Origin: Nitrosomonas ureae
GTDB lineage: Bacteria > Pseudomonadota > Gammaproteobacteria > Burkholderiales > Nitrosomonadaceae
Assembly (NCBI RefSeq): GCF_900206265.1
Contig: NZ_LT907782.1
Span: 1,798,001-1,862,000 of the forward strand
Direction of reading: 5' to 3'
DNA: 64,000 nucleotides
A model generated the notes under the pieces. It saw only the letters and a list, made by a program, of their open reading frames with translations. It made no database searches and was not told where the DNA came from. The number at the start of each line of letters is the position of its first letter. The stretch's first letter is position 1. The translations under genes and the position numbers were made by a program. Positions 57,001 to 64,000 of this stretch are shown in pieces.

Positions 57001-58128
57001 AGTGAACAAGCTTAAGTAACGATCAAACACGTAAGCGCGTCCTCGCTGCTGTCCGGTAATTTCCTGCAACAACCCTAATTGTTCGAAATCCCGGATCAAA
57101 GCATTCGCTGTTGGCGAACTCACGGACAGACTTCGTTCAATGTCAGCCGCTGTCACAATGGGCTTACGATACAATAAATTCAACAACTGCCGCGCATTGG
57201 CAGCGCGTTTGCCCAATGTCAGCACAGCAAGTTCCACCTCGGTGCGTAGCGCCAGTACCTGCCGGAATACGTCGCGCCCCTTGGTGGCGGTTTCCGCTAT
57301 GCCTTGCAGAAAAAAACGCACCCAGTGAATCAGGTCGTTCGATACCCGTACACCCATCAGCGCATCATAATAACTCGCCCGGTTGCGCTCGAAAAAATCC
57401 GACAAATACAATGAAGGCTTCTCCAGCAAGCCATGGCTAACCAGATACAAAGGGATCAGCAAGCGGCCAATACGGCCATTGCCATCCAAAAACGGATGGA
57501 TGGTTTCGAACTGATAATGACTGATCGCCACGCGGATCAAGTGCGGCACCACAATTTCCTCATTGTGCCAGAAGGCTTCCAGATCGCTCATCAAATCCGG
57601 CACGCCATCCGGATGGGAAGGAATAAACGCGGCATCCGCCAGACTGGAGCCGCCAATCCAGTTCTGGCTGGTGCGAAACTCGCCCGGCAGCTTATGCTCG
57701 CCGCGCACCCCACGCATCAGGATTTCATGCGTTTGTTTCAGCAGCCGGTTTGATAGCGGCAGATGTTTTAATTCAACAACCGCGCTATTCACCGCATCGA
57801 TGTAATTGCGCACCTCACGCCAGTCATTGCGCTTTTCCGGTTGAATCTGATCTTCCGACATCAGCGCCTCGTCGATACCGGTCTGCGTGCCCTCAATCCG
57901 GCTGGAAGTCTGCGCCTCCTTCACCACGTGCATTTCAATAAATAGATCGATATCCGGCACGATCAAAGAAAAAGCGTTCAATTCCCCGAGCGCCCGGTTG
58001 GCCGCTTCCAGTAAGGTATTGATGGTGGCATCTTCCCAGATCCACTCATGGTTCACCGGCACCGGTTCGAAACTTTTGTACTGATAACGCTGCCGCCAAG
58101 CACCGGCTTTAAATGTTTCAAATTTCAT
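56995..58128 (-). CDS. Fic-domain protein in a type I restriction-modification operon
   Basis: The 377-residue protein has an intact Fic core: HPFLDGNGRIGRLLIPLYL (HPFx[D/E]GNGRxxR), which transfers AMP or another nucleotide to a target hydroxyl. The N-terminal helical region holds the autoinhibitory motif TSSRIEGTQTG (S/TxxxE[G/N]-type), which marks it as a class II Fic. A C-terminal winged-helix-like part (ANARQLLNLLYRKPIVTAADIERSLSVSSPTANALIRDFEQLGLL) suggests DNA binding. Its start overlaps the hsdS stop by 4 bp, so it is translated with HsdS. The target is unknown. Confidence 0.93.
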   Translation of the reverse strand: MKFETFKAGAWRQRYQYKSFEPVPVNHEWIWEDATINTLLEAANRALGELNAFSLIVPDIDLFIEMHVVKEAQTSSRIEGTQTGIDEALMSEDQIQPEKRNDWREVRNYIDAVNSAVVELKHLPLSNRLLKQTHEILMRGVRGEHKLPGEFRTSQNWIGGSSLADAAFIPSHPDGVPDLMSDLEAFWHNEEIVVPHLIRVAISHYQFETIHPFLDGNGRIGRLLIPLYLVSHGLLEKPSLYLSDFFERNRASYYDALMGVRVSNDLIHWVRFFLQGIAETATKGRDVFRQVLALRTEVELAVLTLGKRAANARQLLNLLYRKPIVTAADIERSLSVSSPTANALIRDFEQLGLLQEITGQQRGRAYVFDRYLSLFTS

Positions 58129-59432
58129 GAGCGATCCTCCATGCCGGGCGGGAACCGGATGTCGAGATGCTCGACGGAAAGCTTTCCGGAGATCAGGCGG
58201 GGGAGGAGCTTATCTCTCATTGAGGTGAGGTATTCATTTTTCCGAGTAAAGACTCGTTTCATTTTAAACAGTGAATCTGCTATTTCTACATACCTTTTGA
58301 TGAGTTGAGCTGGTGGCAGAAAGAACAAATTCGAGTAGGCTTGGTTTCGATTTAGTCCTGGAACTGCTGCATCATTGTTGATGAAGTTCATCGAACGCAG
58401 AAGAAAATATAAAAAACTGTTTGGCAATACCGATTTTACGTAATACACCGTATCAATGGGAAAGAATCCACGGTCAGACCAATATACACTGCCAACATTT
58501 CCCTTTCTTCCAACAATAAGTCCGGGTGTTTTTACCAGTGCCTCGTTATGTGTACCAACCACACCGCTAGAACCATAAACATGAAACTCGCCAGAGACTC
58601 GATCGTCATCTTTCAGTGCCTTACCGTAGCAAAGTTCCAGAACTGAGCCCAACTTCTTAACATCCCAACCTTCTGGCACACCTTTGACTTTCTTCACTTT
58701 CTCGTAACCGGGAAAGCGCAAACGTACAAACCATTCGCGGTAGATTTCCTCGGCCATCTTTTCCAGTAGCGCGATGCGCCGCTGGTTGTTTTCGATCAGC
58801 TCATCGTAGGCAGATAGAATGGCCCCGATTTTTTGTTGGGTTACAAGTGGTGGAACCGGTAATGGTAAGCGAGCCACAGTTTGTGTATTTATTACGCCCT
58901 GGGCAGAGCCAGTTGTAACTGATAACAACATCTCACGGCCAAAAGAACTACGGAAAAAATACGTCACAAATCTATTTGGCTCAATCAGTCTTGCGAAAAC
59001 GACATTCGCGCAATTCAGCTTTCCAATTCCCTGCGGTACATCACAAGTATCTCCCCTATTTGCCCCGACACGGACAATCAGCACATCACCTGCTTTTAGT
59101 TGAGACTTTTTAAGTCTTTCATGAAATGACGGAACAATGTATAGGGCTCCATCAAGCATCAACCGACCAGGACGCACATCCTGAGACCTTATGAACGGTA
59201 CACCGTCAGATTCATTTGAAAAGAACTCGCTCGTGGGGCCTACGTGACCTACAGACACTCTTTCCGAGATTTTAGATAAGCACGACCATACCCAATCCTT
59301 CGGAAGTTTCGGGACCGGAGTCGGAAACATGGGTAACGATTTCTGAAACTTTTTTTTCTTCTTTAGTTCGCCGCAAAACTCTACGAACTCATCGCCTGTC
59401 ATATCCACCTTATGTTTTATCTTGGAATTCAT
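58125..59432 (-). CDS. hsdS: Type I restriction enzyme specificity subunit (HsdS)
   Basis: HsdS holds the DNA sequence specificity of the type I complex. The 435-residue protein has two target-recognition regions. The first (about 40-200; PKDWVWSCLSKISERV and GVINTQTVARLPLPVPPLVTQQKIG) is followed by a conserved helix (AILSAYDELIENNQRRIALLEKMAEEIYREWF). The second (about 255-395; PEGWDVKKLGSVLELCYGK) ends with a second helical spacer (SMRDKLLPRLISGKLSVEHLDI). Two recognition domains predict a bipartite target. It begins 3 bp after hsdM. Confidence 0.94.
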   Translation of the reverse strand: MNSKIKHKVDMTGDEFVEFCGELKKKKKFQKSLPMFPTPVPKLPKDWVWSCLSKISERVSVGHVGPTSEFFSNESDGVPFIRSQDVRPGRLMLDGALYIVPSFHERLKKSQLKAGDVLIVRVGANRGDTCDVPQGIGKLNCANVVFARLIEPNRFVTYFFRSSFGREMLLSVTTGSAQGVINTQTVARLPLPVPPLVTQQKIGAILSAYDELIENNQRRIALLEKMAEEIYREWFVRLRFPGYEKVKKVKGVPEGWDVKKLGSVLELCYGKALKDDDRVSGEFHVYGSSGVVGTHNEALVKTPGLIVGRKGNVGSVYWSDRGFFPIDTVYYVKSVLPNSFLYFLLRSMNFINNDAAVPGLNRNQAYSNLFFLPPAQLIKRYVEIADSLFKMKRVFTRKNEYLTSMRDKLLPRLISGKLSVEHLDIRFPPGMEDRS

Positions 59433-59435
59433 TGT

Positions 59436-61676
59436 TCACTCAGATATCGCTTTTATGTTTTCTGAAACAACTGCTTCCAATATCCTCGCTTCGGTGTTCA
59501 ATTTCTCAAGCTCATCACTCATATCTAAAATCTCTGCAATAAATTCCTCTTCTGTTTTGCCATCCTCCTCAATCACCACGCCGACATAGCGCCCCGGATT
59601 CAGTGAATAATCCTGTTCTTTGATTTCCTCAGGCGTGGCCAATTTGCACAGGCCAGTGACGTCTTCGTATTGCGCGTTGGGAAAACGCTCTTGCAGCCAG
59701 TGGATATGCAGAAAGTAAATTTCCGCATTTTTCACATCCTGGTGCAGTTCTTCCAGCGCGGTTTTAAGCGTTTTGGTTCTGCGGTCAGTTGCGGTGCGCT
59801 TGCCTTCCTTCTGCGCCTGCTCGGTTTGCTGTTTTTCGTGCTGACGCACGGTCTTGTCCAGACGCTTCAAGCCTTCGTGCAGTGCGGTGAAAAAAGGATC
59901 GAATGCATTGCGCAACTGGTGTTGTGCCTGATTTCTGGCGTTGACGGCTGCTGTGGAAGATTTCGTGTCAGCGCAAGATTCCTCACTATCGTTCGGAATG
60001 ACACCATTGTCCGTGACTCTGCTGTCATTTCGATCCCTCCGATTGTCATTTCGACTCCCTTGATTGTCATTTCGACCACCGGGAGAAATCTTGCCGTGCG
60101 CGCAAGATTCCTCGCTGCCGCTCGGAATGACAGAGCCGTTTTGTTGTAAATAGCGCTGGTAGTATGTCTTGAGTTTGTCCAATTCCGCCCAATGCTGTAG
60201 CAGTTCAGTCACCGCTTGTTTGCCGCCCGCATCGTCCAGCACATCGAGCAGTTGCGCGCAGACGGGTTCGATCTTTGCGTTGTTTTCGATCAGCCGCTCC
60301 ATACCGGCAGCGAAATAGCGGTCGATGAGCCGGATAAATTTTTCGCGCTGGCCTTTATGCAGGTGGCTGATGAGGGCGATGTTCTGGATGTGTTCTTCGC
60401 TGAATTCGCGGTGGGCGCGGTCGATCTGGGTGAAAATGTTGCGCGCGTCGATGAACAGAATCCTGTCGTCGCGCTTGGCTTTGTCGAAAAACCACAGCGT
60501 CGCGGGCAGCGTGACGGTGTAGAACATGTTCGACGGCAGTGTCAGCATGGCGTAGATCAGGTTGTGCTCGATCAACGTCTTGCGGATGTCGGCTTCGGAG
60601 TGGCGCGCATCGGAGGCGGAATTCGCCATGACCAATGCGGCGCGGCCTTGCAGTTTGAGCGAGGTGGCGAACAGGCTGATCCACAGGTAGTTGCCGTTCG
60701 GCACGGTTTCCTTGCCTTCGTCGGCTTTTTTCACTTTCGATTTGTTGCGCGGAATGCCATAAGTGTTGAACCGCCTATCCTTTTCCACGCTGGAGAGGCT
60801 CACGTCGTCGACATTGAACGGCGGATTGGCAAGCACGTAATCGAACGCGCCAAAGCTGTCGTGCGGGTCTTCGTAATAGGTGTTGGCCTGCTTGATTTCG
60901 CCGCGCAGGCCGTTGACGGCGAGGTTCATCTTGGCGAGCTTGACGGTATCCTGGGTTTTTTCCTGGCCACAGACATACACGCCGCTGTCCGCACCTTTCA
61001 ATTCCTCGCGATGCGCTTCGATGAACTGCGCGGATTGCACGAACATGCCGCCGGAGCCGCAGGCGGGATCGAACACCTTGCCGCCATGCGGTTCGATGAT
61101 CTCGACCATCAGGCGCACCACCGAGCGCGGCGTGAAAAATTCGCCGCCTTTCTGGCCTTCGCTGCGCGCGAATTCGGATAGAAAGTATTCGTAAATCTGC
61201 CCGAACAGGTCACCGGTCGCATTGGCGGGAATATCCGCGAACGTTCTCAGCAATTGTTGCGGAATGGTTTTGTCGGTGCGCGTCAGCGCCGCGTATTCGT
61301 CCTTCGGCAGCACGCCTTCAAGTTCCGGCTTGTATTCTTCGATGGCCTTCATCGCTTCCTTGAGCGCTTTGGCGATGTCCTTTTCTTCCGGTAGATTCAG
61401 CAGATAATCGTAGCGGGTATGGTCGGGCAGATAAAAACCGCATTGCTCGATGGCGATCTCGGAAACCGGCTTTTCGCGCCGCGTGCCCTGCAATTGCCGA
61501 TATTCCGCGAGAATGGCCTGCTCGTGACGGCGGTAGTTGTTATCGGCAAATTTGAGGAAGATCAGTCCCAGCACCGGTGTCGCATATTCGCTCGATTTCA
61601 GATCGGAATTTGCGCGCAGTTTGTCGGCGGCGCTCCACAGATCGGCTTCGAGTTTTTTCAGTTGCGCTTTGTTCAT
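59436..61676 (-). CDS. hsdM: Type I DNA methyltransferase subunit (HsdM) with an in-frame repeat insertion
   Basis: HsdM is the N6-adenine methyltransferase. The 746-residue protein has the N-terminal helical HsdM domain (LEADLWSAADKLR; ATPVLGLIFLKFADN), the SAM-binding motif FDPACGSGGMF and the catalytic VLANPPF. It also has the C-terminal conserved tail KLATPEEIKEQDYSLNPGRYVGV. Residues about 512-577 (coordinates near 59945-60142) interrupt the usual sequence with a low-complexity stretch (SRNDN, DRNDS, SGSEES) encoded by repeats, described separately. The frame is maintained, so the enzyme may still work. Codon use appears more GC-rich than the neighbours. Confidence 0.95.
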   Translation of the reverse strand: MNKAQLKKLEADLWSAADKLRANSDLKSSEYATPVLGLIFLKFADNNYRRHEQAILAEYRQLQGTRREKPVSEIAIEQCGFYLPDHTRYDYLLNLPEEKDIAKALKEAMKAIEEYKPELEGVLPKDEYAALTRTDKTIPQQLLRTFADIPANATGDLFGQIYEYFLSEFARSEGQKGGEFFTPRSVVRLMVEIIEPHGGKVFDPACGSGGMFVQSAQFIEAHREELKGADSGVYVCGQEKTQDTVKLAKMNLAVNGLRGEIKQANTYYEDPHDSFGAFDYVLANPPFNVDDVSLSSVEKDRRFNTYGIPRNKSKVKKADEGKETVPNGNYLWISLFATSLKLQGRAALVMANSASDARHSEADIRKTLIEHNLIYAMLTLPSNMFYTVTLPATLWFFDKAKRDDRILFIDARNIFTQIDRAHREFSEEHIQNIALISHLHKGQREKFIRLIDRYFAAGMERLIENNAKIEPVCAQLLDVLDDAGGKQAVTELLQHWAELDKLKTYYQRYLQQNGSVIPSGSEESCAHGKISPGGRNDNQGSRNDNRRDRNDSRVTDNGVIPNDSEESCADTKSSTAAVNARNQAQHQLRNAFDPFFTALHEGLKRLDKTVRQHEKQQTEQAQKEGKRTATDRRTKTLKTALEELHQDVKNAEIYFLHIHWLQERFPNAQYEDVTGLCKLATPEEIKEQDYSLNPGRYVGVVIEEDGKTEEEFIAEILDMSDELEKLNTEARILEAVVSENIKAISE
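59971..60132. repeat. Repeat cassette inside hsdM
   Basis: Two 33-bp direct repeats (59971-60003 and 60100-60132; 4 mismatches) flank three tandem copies of a 21-bp unit starting with TGTCATTTCGA (at 60023, 60044 and 60065). The whole stretch reads in frame through hsdM. Such repeats are known as dispersed intergenic sequences elsewhere, so this is probably a mobile repeat that has inserted into the coding region. Confidence 0.8.
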
Positions 61677-61780
61677 GAGTTCCTGGAACGGATGGCGTTT
61701 TTCTTCGGTCGTATGGCTTTATTCTTAGCGAATCAGTTATAGTAAACTATTCATTCGCTGCAAACCCAAAAATCATACCG

Positions 61781-62305
61781 ATGAAAACCATGAAATCCAA
61801 AACGCTTCATCCATTATTTACTTTTCCCCAAAAATCGGCATGGGCTCTGATGCTGGGATTTTTAATCTGCACCCAGGCCTATTCTGCTGAATCATTGAGT
61901 ATTAGACCACAGGAAATCCCCGACACCTGCAATGCAGACCTCGCACAAGTCAGGGTAACCGTTCATGGCATAGAACCGCGCGGCATACTGAACGTTGAGC
62001 TATATGATGACCCGGAGCATTTTCTTTTTAAGAAGGGGCGCAAGCGCAAGGTTCGCGCGCCTGCGGAAGAGGGATCGCAGCAAGTCTGCATCAACCTCGA
62101 GCAGCCGGGAACCTACGCCGTGGCGGCTTATCATGATCTGGACGAAAACCGTAAATTAAAAAGGCAGTGGAATCTGTTACCGGGTGAGCCATTCGGTTTA
62201 TCGAACAATCCCGAACAACACGTGGGCTTTCCTAAATTCAGCGATTCCGCATTTACTGCAACCGGCCAGGGTGCGGATATCGTGATCAATCTGAAGCAGC
62301 CCTGA
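61781..62305 (+). CDS. DUF2141-domain exported protein
   Basis: The 174-residue protein has an N-terminal signal peptide (SAWALMLGFLICTQAYSAE) and a DUF2141 domain (VRVTVHGIEPRGILNVELYDDPEHF; EQPGTYAVAAYHDLDENRKL; NNPEQHVGFPKFSDSAF). DUF2141 proteins are small exported proteins of unknown function. It is divergent from hsdM, with 104 bp between the starts, and is followed by a hydrolase gene 11 bp downstream. Confidence 0.85.
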   Translation: MKTMKSKTLHPLFTFPQKSAWALMLGFLICTQAYSAESLSIRPQEIPDTCNADLAQVRVTVHGIEPRGILNVELYDDPEHFLFKKGRKRKVRAPAEEGSQQVCINLEQPGTYAVAAYHDLDENRKLKRQWNLLPGEPFGLSNNPEQHVGFPKFSDSAFTATGQGADIVINLKQP

Positions 62306-62316
62306 TTCATCGTGCC

Positions 62317-63144
62317 ATGCGCATGCTGCTGAATCTGCTCATTTTGCTGTTTGTTGCATACCTTGCGATGGTTTTATTGGTTTATCTGATTCAATCCCGT
62401 TTGGTATATTTTCCCGACAAGCAACTCAGCAATACACCAGCCATGTTCGGCGTGGATTATTCATCCGTAAGCATCGCCACCGCTGATGGCGAGACATTGC
62501 ATGGATGGTGGGTGCCTGTGCCGGATGCTACAGGCACGGTATTGTTTTTTCACGGCAACGCGGGGAATATTTCCCATCGCATCAATTATCTGACCATGTT
62601 CAAGCAGTTGGGGTATAACACCTTGTTGTTTGATTATCGGGGTTATGGCGAGAGCAGCGGAACACCGTCGGAATCCGGCACCTATCTGGATGCCCAGGCC
62701 GCCTGGCAGCATTTGATCGTGACGCAAAAGATCGTACCTGAGCAGATAGTATTGTTTGGCGAATCACTCGGCGGCCCGATCGCAGCCTGGCTGGCTGCGC
62801 GTGAAAAGCCCGGTTTGCTGGTGCTGGCTTCGACATTTACTGCGGTTTCCGATCTGGCCACGCAAATCTATCCGTTTCTGCCGGTGCGCTGGATCAACCG
62901 CTTTGAATACAACACACTGGAATCATTGCAATCGGTGACTTGCCCGGTTTTTATCGCACATAGCCCGCAAGATGAAATCGTCCCGTTTCAGCATGGCCAA
63001 CGATTGTTTCAAACCGTCTCCCGGCCAAAACAATTCTTAACCCTGCAAGGTGGCCACAATAACGGATTTATATTTATGCAACCTGCATGGCAAAAAGCTC
63101 TGGGAACATTTATGGATGAACATCTGGCGTCTCCCACTAATTAA
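62317..63144 (+). CDS. Alpha/beta hydrolase (BEM46/YfhR type)
   Basis: The 275-residue protein has an N-terminal membrane anchor (LLILLFVAYLAMVLLVYLIQS) followed by an alpha/beta hydrolase domain. The catalytic triad is visible: Ser in VLFGESLGGPIAAWLA, Asp in AHSPQDEIVPF and His in LQGGHNNGF. The oxyanion part is VLFFHGNAGNISHR. YfhR/BEM46 proteins are membrane-anchored serine hydrolases of unknown substrate. It follows the DUF2141 gene by 11 bp, so they probably share an operon. Confidence 0.88.
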   Translation: MRMLLNLLILLFVAYLAMVLLVYLIQSRLVYFPDKQLSNTPAMFGVDYSSVSIATADGETLHGWWVPVPDATGTVLFFHGNAGNISHRINYLTMFKQLGYNTLLFDYRGYGESSGTPSESGTYLDAQAAWQHLIVTQKIVPEQIVLFGESLGGPIAAWLAAREKPGLLVLASTFTAVSDLATQIYPFLPVRWINRFEYNTLESLQSVTCPVFIAHSPQDEIVPFQHGQRLFQTVSRPKQFLTLQGGHNNGFIFMQPAWQKALGTFMDEHLASPTN

Positions 63145-63178
63145 TTTGATTTTGCGATAAATAAAAGGCAACTGACCC

Positions 63179-63706
63179 ATGACCCGTGCACTTGACTTTG
63201 ATGACGATCAAGCCCTTCTCGATCTGGCGGCACGTGTCGGGGAAAGCCTTACGCAGCGCGGATGGATACTGGTAACGGCCGAATCCTGCACCGGTGGTTG
63301 GGTGGGACAAGCGGTTACCGCGGTGGCAGGCAGTTCAATCTGGTATGACCGGGGTTTTATCATGTATAGCAACCGATCCAAATGCGAAATGCTGGGAGTA
63401 CAACCCGCACTCCTGGATCAATTTGGCGCCGTATCGCCGCAAACCGCACAGGCGATGGTCGCCGGAGCGCTTACCCGGAGCCATGCGCAAATAGGCTTAT
63501 CCATTACCGGCATTGCCGGACCCGATGGCGGAACAGCCGAAAAACCGGTGGGCATGGTGTGTTTTGCGTGGGCGAGCAAGGAGGGTCTGGTGCAACAAGA
63601 AACCCGTCACTTCAAGGGTAACCGTGAAAGCATCAGGCATTCAGCGGTGACGACTGCCCTACAAGGCGTATTGCATTTATTGGATAATACCATTGTTATG
63701 GCATGA
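63179..63706 (+). CDS. pncC: Nicotinamide-nucleotide amidohydrolase (CinA C-terminal family)
   Basis: PncC deamidates nicotinamide mononucleotide to nicotinate mononucleotide in NAD recycling. The 175-residue protein has the family hallmarks: LVTAESCTGGWVGQAVTAVAGSS, GFIMYSNRSKCEMLGV, SITGIAGPDGGTAEKPVGMVCFAW and RHFKGNRESIRHSAVTTAL. It lacks the N-terminal CinA domain, as in the stand-alone enzymes. It follows the hydrolase by 34 bp on the same strand. Confidence 0.94.
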   Translation: MTRALDFDDDQALLDLAARVGESLTQRGWILVTAESCTGGWVGQAVTAVAGSSIWYDRGFIMYSNRSKCEMLGVQPALLDQFGAVSPQTAQAMVAGALTRSHAQIGLSITGIAGPDGGTAEKPVGMVCFAWASKEGLVQQETRHFKGNRESIRHSAVTTALQGVLHLLDNTIVMA

Positions 63707-63721
63707 TGCTTAGCGATAAAA

Positions 63722-63753
63722 ATACTCAGGGTACCCGCAGATACCCTGAGTAT
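63722..63753 (-). terminator. Rho-independent terminator between pncC and the RTX-like gene
   Basis: Perfect 12-bp stem (63722-63733 with 63742-63753; ATACTCAGGGTA) with an 8-base loop. On the minus strand it is followed directly by TTTTT, so it mainly terminates the minus-strand gene that enters from the right end. It could also stop transcription from pncC. Confidence 0.85.
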
Positions 63754-63803
63754 CATCGCCAGGCATTACCGAGGAAACTATCGGCAATGCCGGAAACAAG
63801 ATT

Positions 63804-64000
63804 CTAAATGATTACAAAATCAGCGGCTGTCAGCGCGGGCGTTCCGGTCAATGTTGCAAAAGCCACTTGCGCACCGGCGCCATTGCCATCCGCATCGTAA
63901 AAAAGATTTCCATTGGTGGTGTTATAAATCAGGAAATCATTACTATCCAAGGCCACTGCACCCGGGCCGGATACCAGCGTATTCGCAGGAATAGCGCCTG
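63804..64000 (-). CDS. RTX-like secreted protein, C-terminus (5' part outside window)
   Basis: On the minus strand the frame is open from the window edge to a TAG at 63804-63806, giving about 65 codons. The protein ends NDFLIYNTTNGNLFYDADGNGAGAQVAFATL, then ...TAADFVII. This matches the conserved C-terminus of hemolysin-type calcium-binding (RTX) proteins exported by type I secretion. The Asp/Asn/Gly-rich ending with a hydrophobic terminal motif is the secretion signal region. The rest of the gene lies beyond base 64000. Confidence 0.78.
   Translation of the reverse strand, partial: GAIPANTLVSGPGAVALDSNDFLIYNTTNGNLFYDADGNGAGAQVAFATLTGTPALTAADFVII

Noticed and set aside
60216-61181. Long open frame (321 codons) on the + strand opposite hsdM, and a 262-codon one opposite hsdR (55997-56785)
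   Set aside because: Both lie fully antisense to genes with intact catalytic motifs, have no ribosome binding site, and reflect GC-rich third positions of the real genes.

Overview
The window looks like a chromosomal segment of a Nitrosomonas-like ammonia-oxidising betaproteobacterium. This is inferred from the combination of genes, not from a marker gene: a fliK-fliR flagellar export operon, a fused sucrose-phosphate synthase/phosphatase next to fructokinase and amylosucrase, a tandem pair of cyanophycin synthetases, PEP carboxylase, hemC-hemD-hemY, pilC-pilD-coaE-zapD and a betaproteobacterial riboflavin/nusB/thiL/pgpA cluster. Base composition is moderate and codon use is mostly uniform. 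The type I restriction locus at 53.6-61.7 kb looks more GC-rich than its neighbours.

Layout. 1-5.7 kb: flagellar genes fliK (5' end outside the window), fliL, M, N, O, P, Q and R, all on +, followed by a 642-residue Ala/Glu-rich coiled-coil protein of unknown role. A perfect 50-bp palindrome separates it from a wrecked outer-membrane (alginate-export type) porin gene. That gene is split by an IS3-family element (8896-10227) and also carries a frameshift and a stop. 11-14.5 kb: yaaA, an NTF2-like protein, a small exported protein and a DASS (SLC13-type) transporter. 14.5-18.8 kb, minus strand: ribE, ribBA (with a degenerate GTP cyclohydrolase half), ribH, nusB, thiL, pgpA. 19.1-24.2 kb, minus: fructokinase, sucrose-phosphate synthase/phosphatase, amylosucrase. 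Then come tRNA-Arg(CCG) and a DUF21/CBS membrane protein.

26.2-31.1 kb: two cyanophycin synthetase genes overlapping by 4 bp. The first lacks the final Mur-ligase domain. 31.2-39.2 kb, minus: EAL-HDOD and HDOD proteins, a 2[4Fe-4S] ferredoxin, coaD, rsmD, an M16 peptidase homologue without the zinc motif, and ppc. 39.3-42.4 kb: hemC, hemD, hemY. 42.5-48.6 kb: a 2Fe-2S flavin reductase, an SDR protein, pilC, pilD, coaE, zapD and a small lipoprotein. 48.8-52.5 kb: metH, with a MITE-like element in its upstream region. 53.2 kb: a small exported protein resembling the exosortase-associated TIGR04073 family.

53.7-61.7 kb, minus: a type I restriction-modification operon in the order hsdM-hsdS-fic-hsdR, with a Fic protein translationally coupled to hsdS and a repeat cassette inserted in frame in hsdM. 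61.8-63.7 kb: a DUF2141 protein, an alpha/beta hydrolase and pncC. The window ends inside the C-terminus of an RTX-like secreted protein on the minus strand.

The metabolic genes fit an autotroph that stores carbon and nitrogen. Sucrose is made by SPS/SPP and can be turned into glucan plus fructose by amylosucrase, with fructokinase recycling the fructose. Cyanophycin stores nitrogen, and PEP carboxylase supplies C4 acids. The least explained items are the hsd-fic operon, the long coiled-coil protein beside the flagellar operon, and the palindrome and mobile-element scars.
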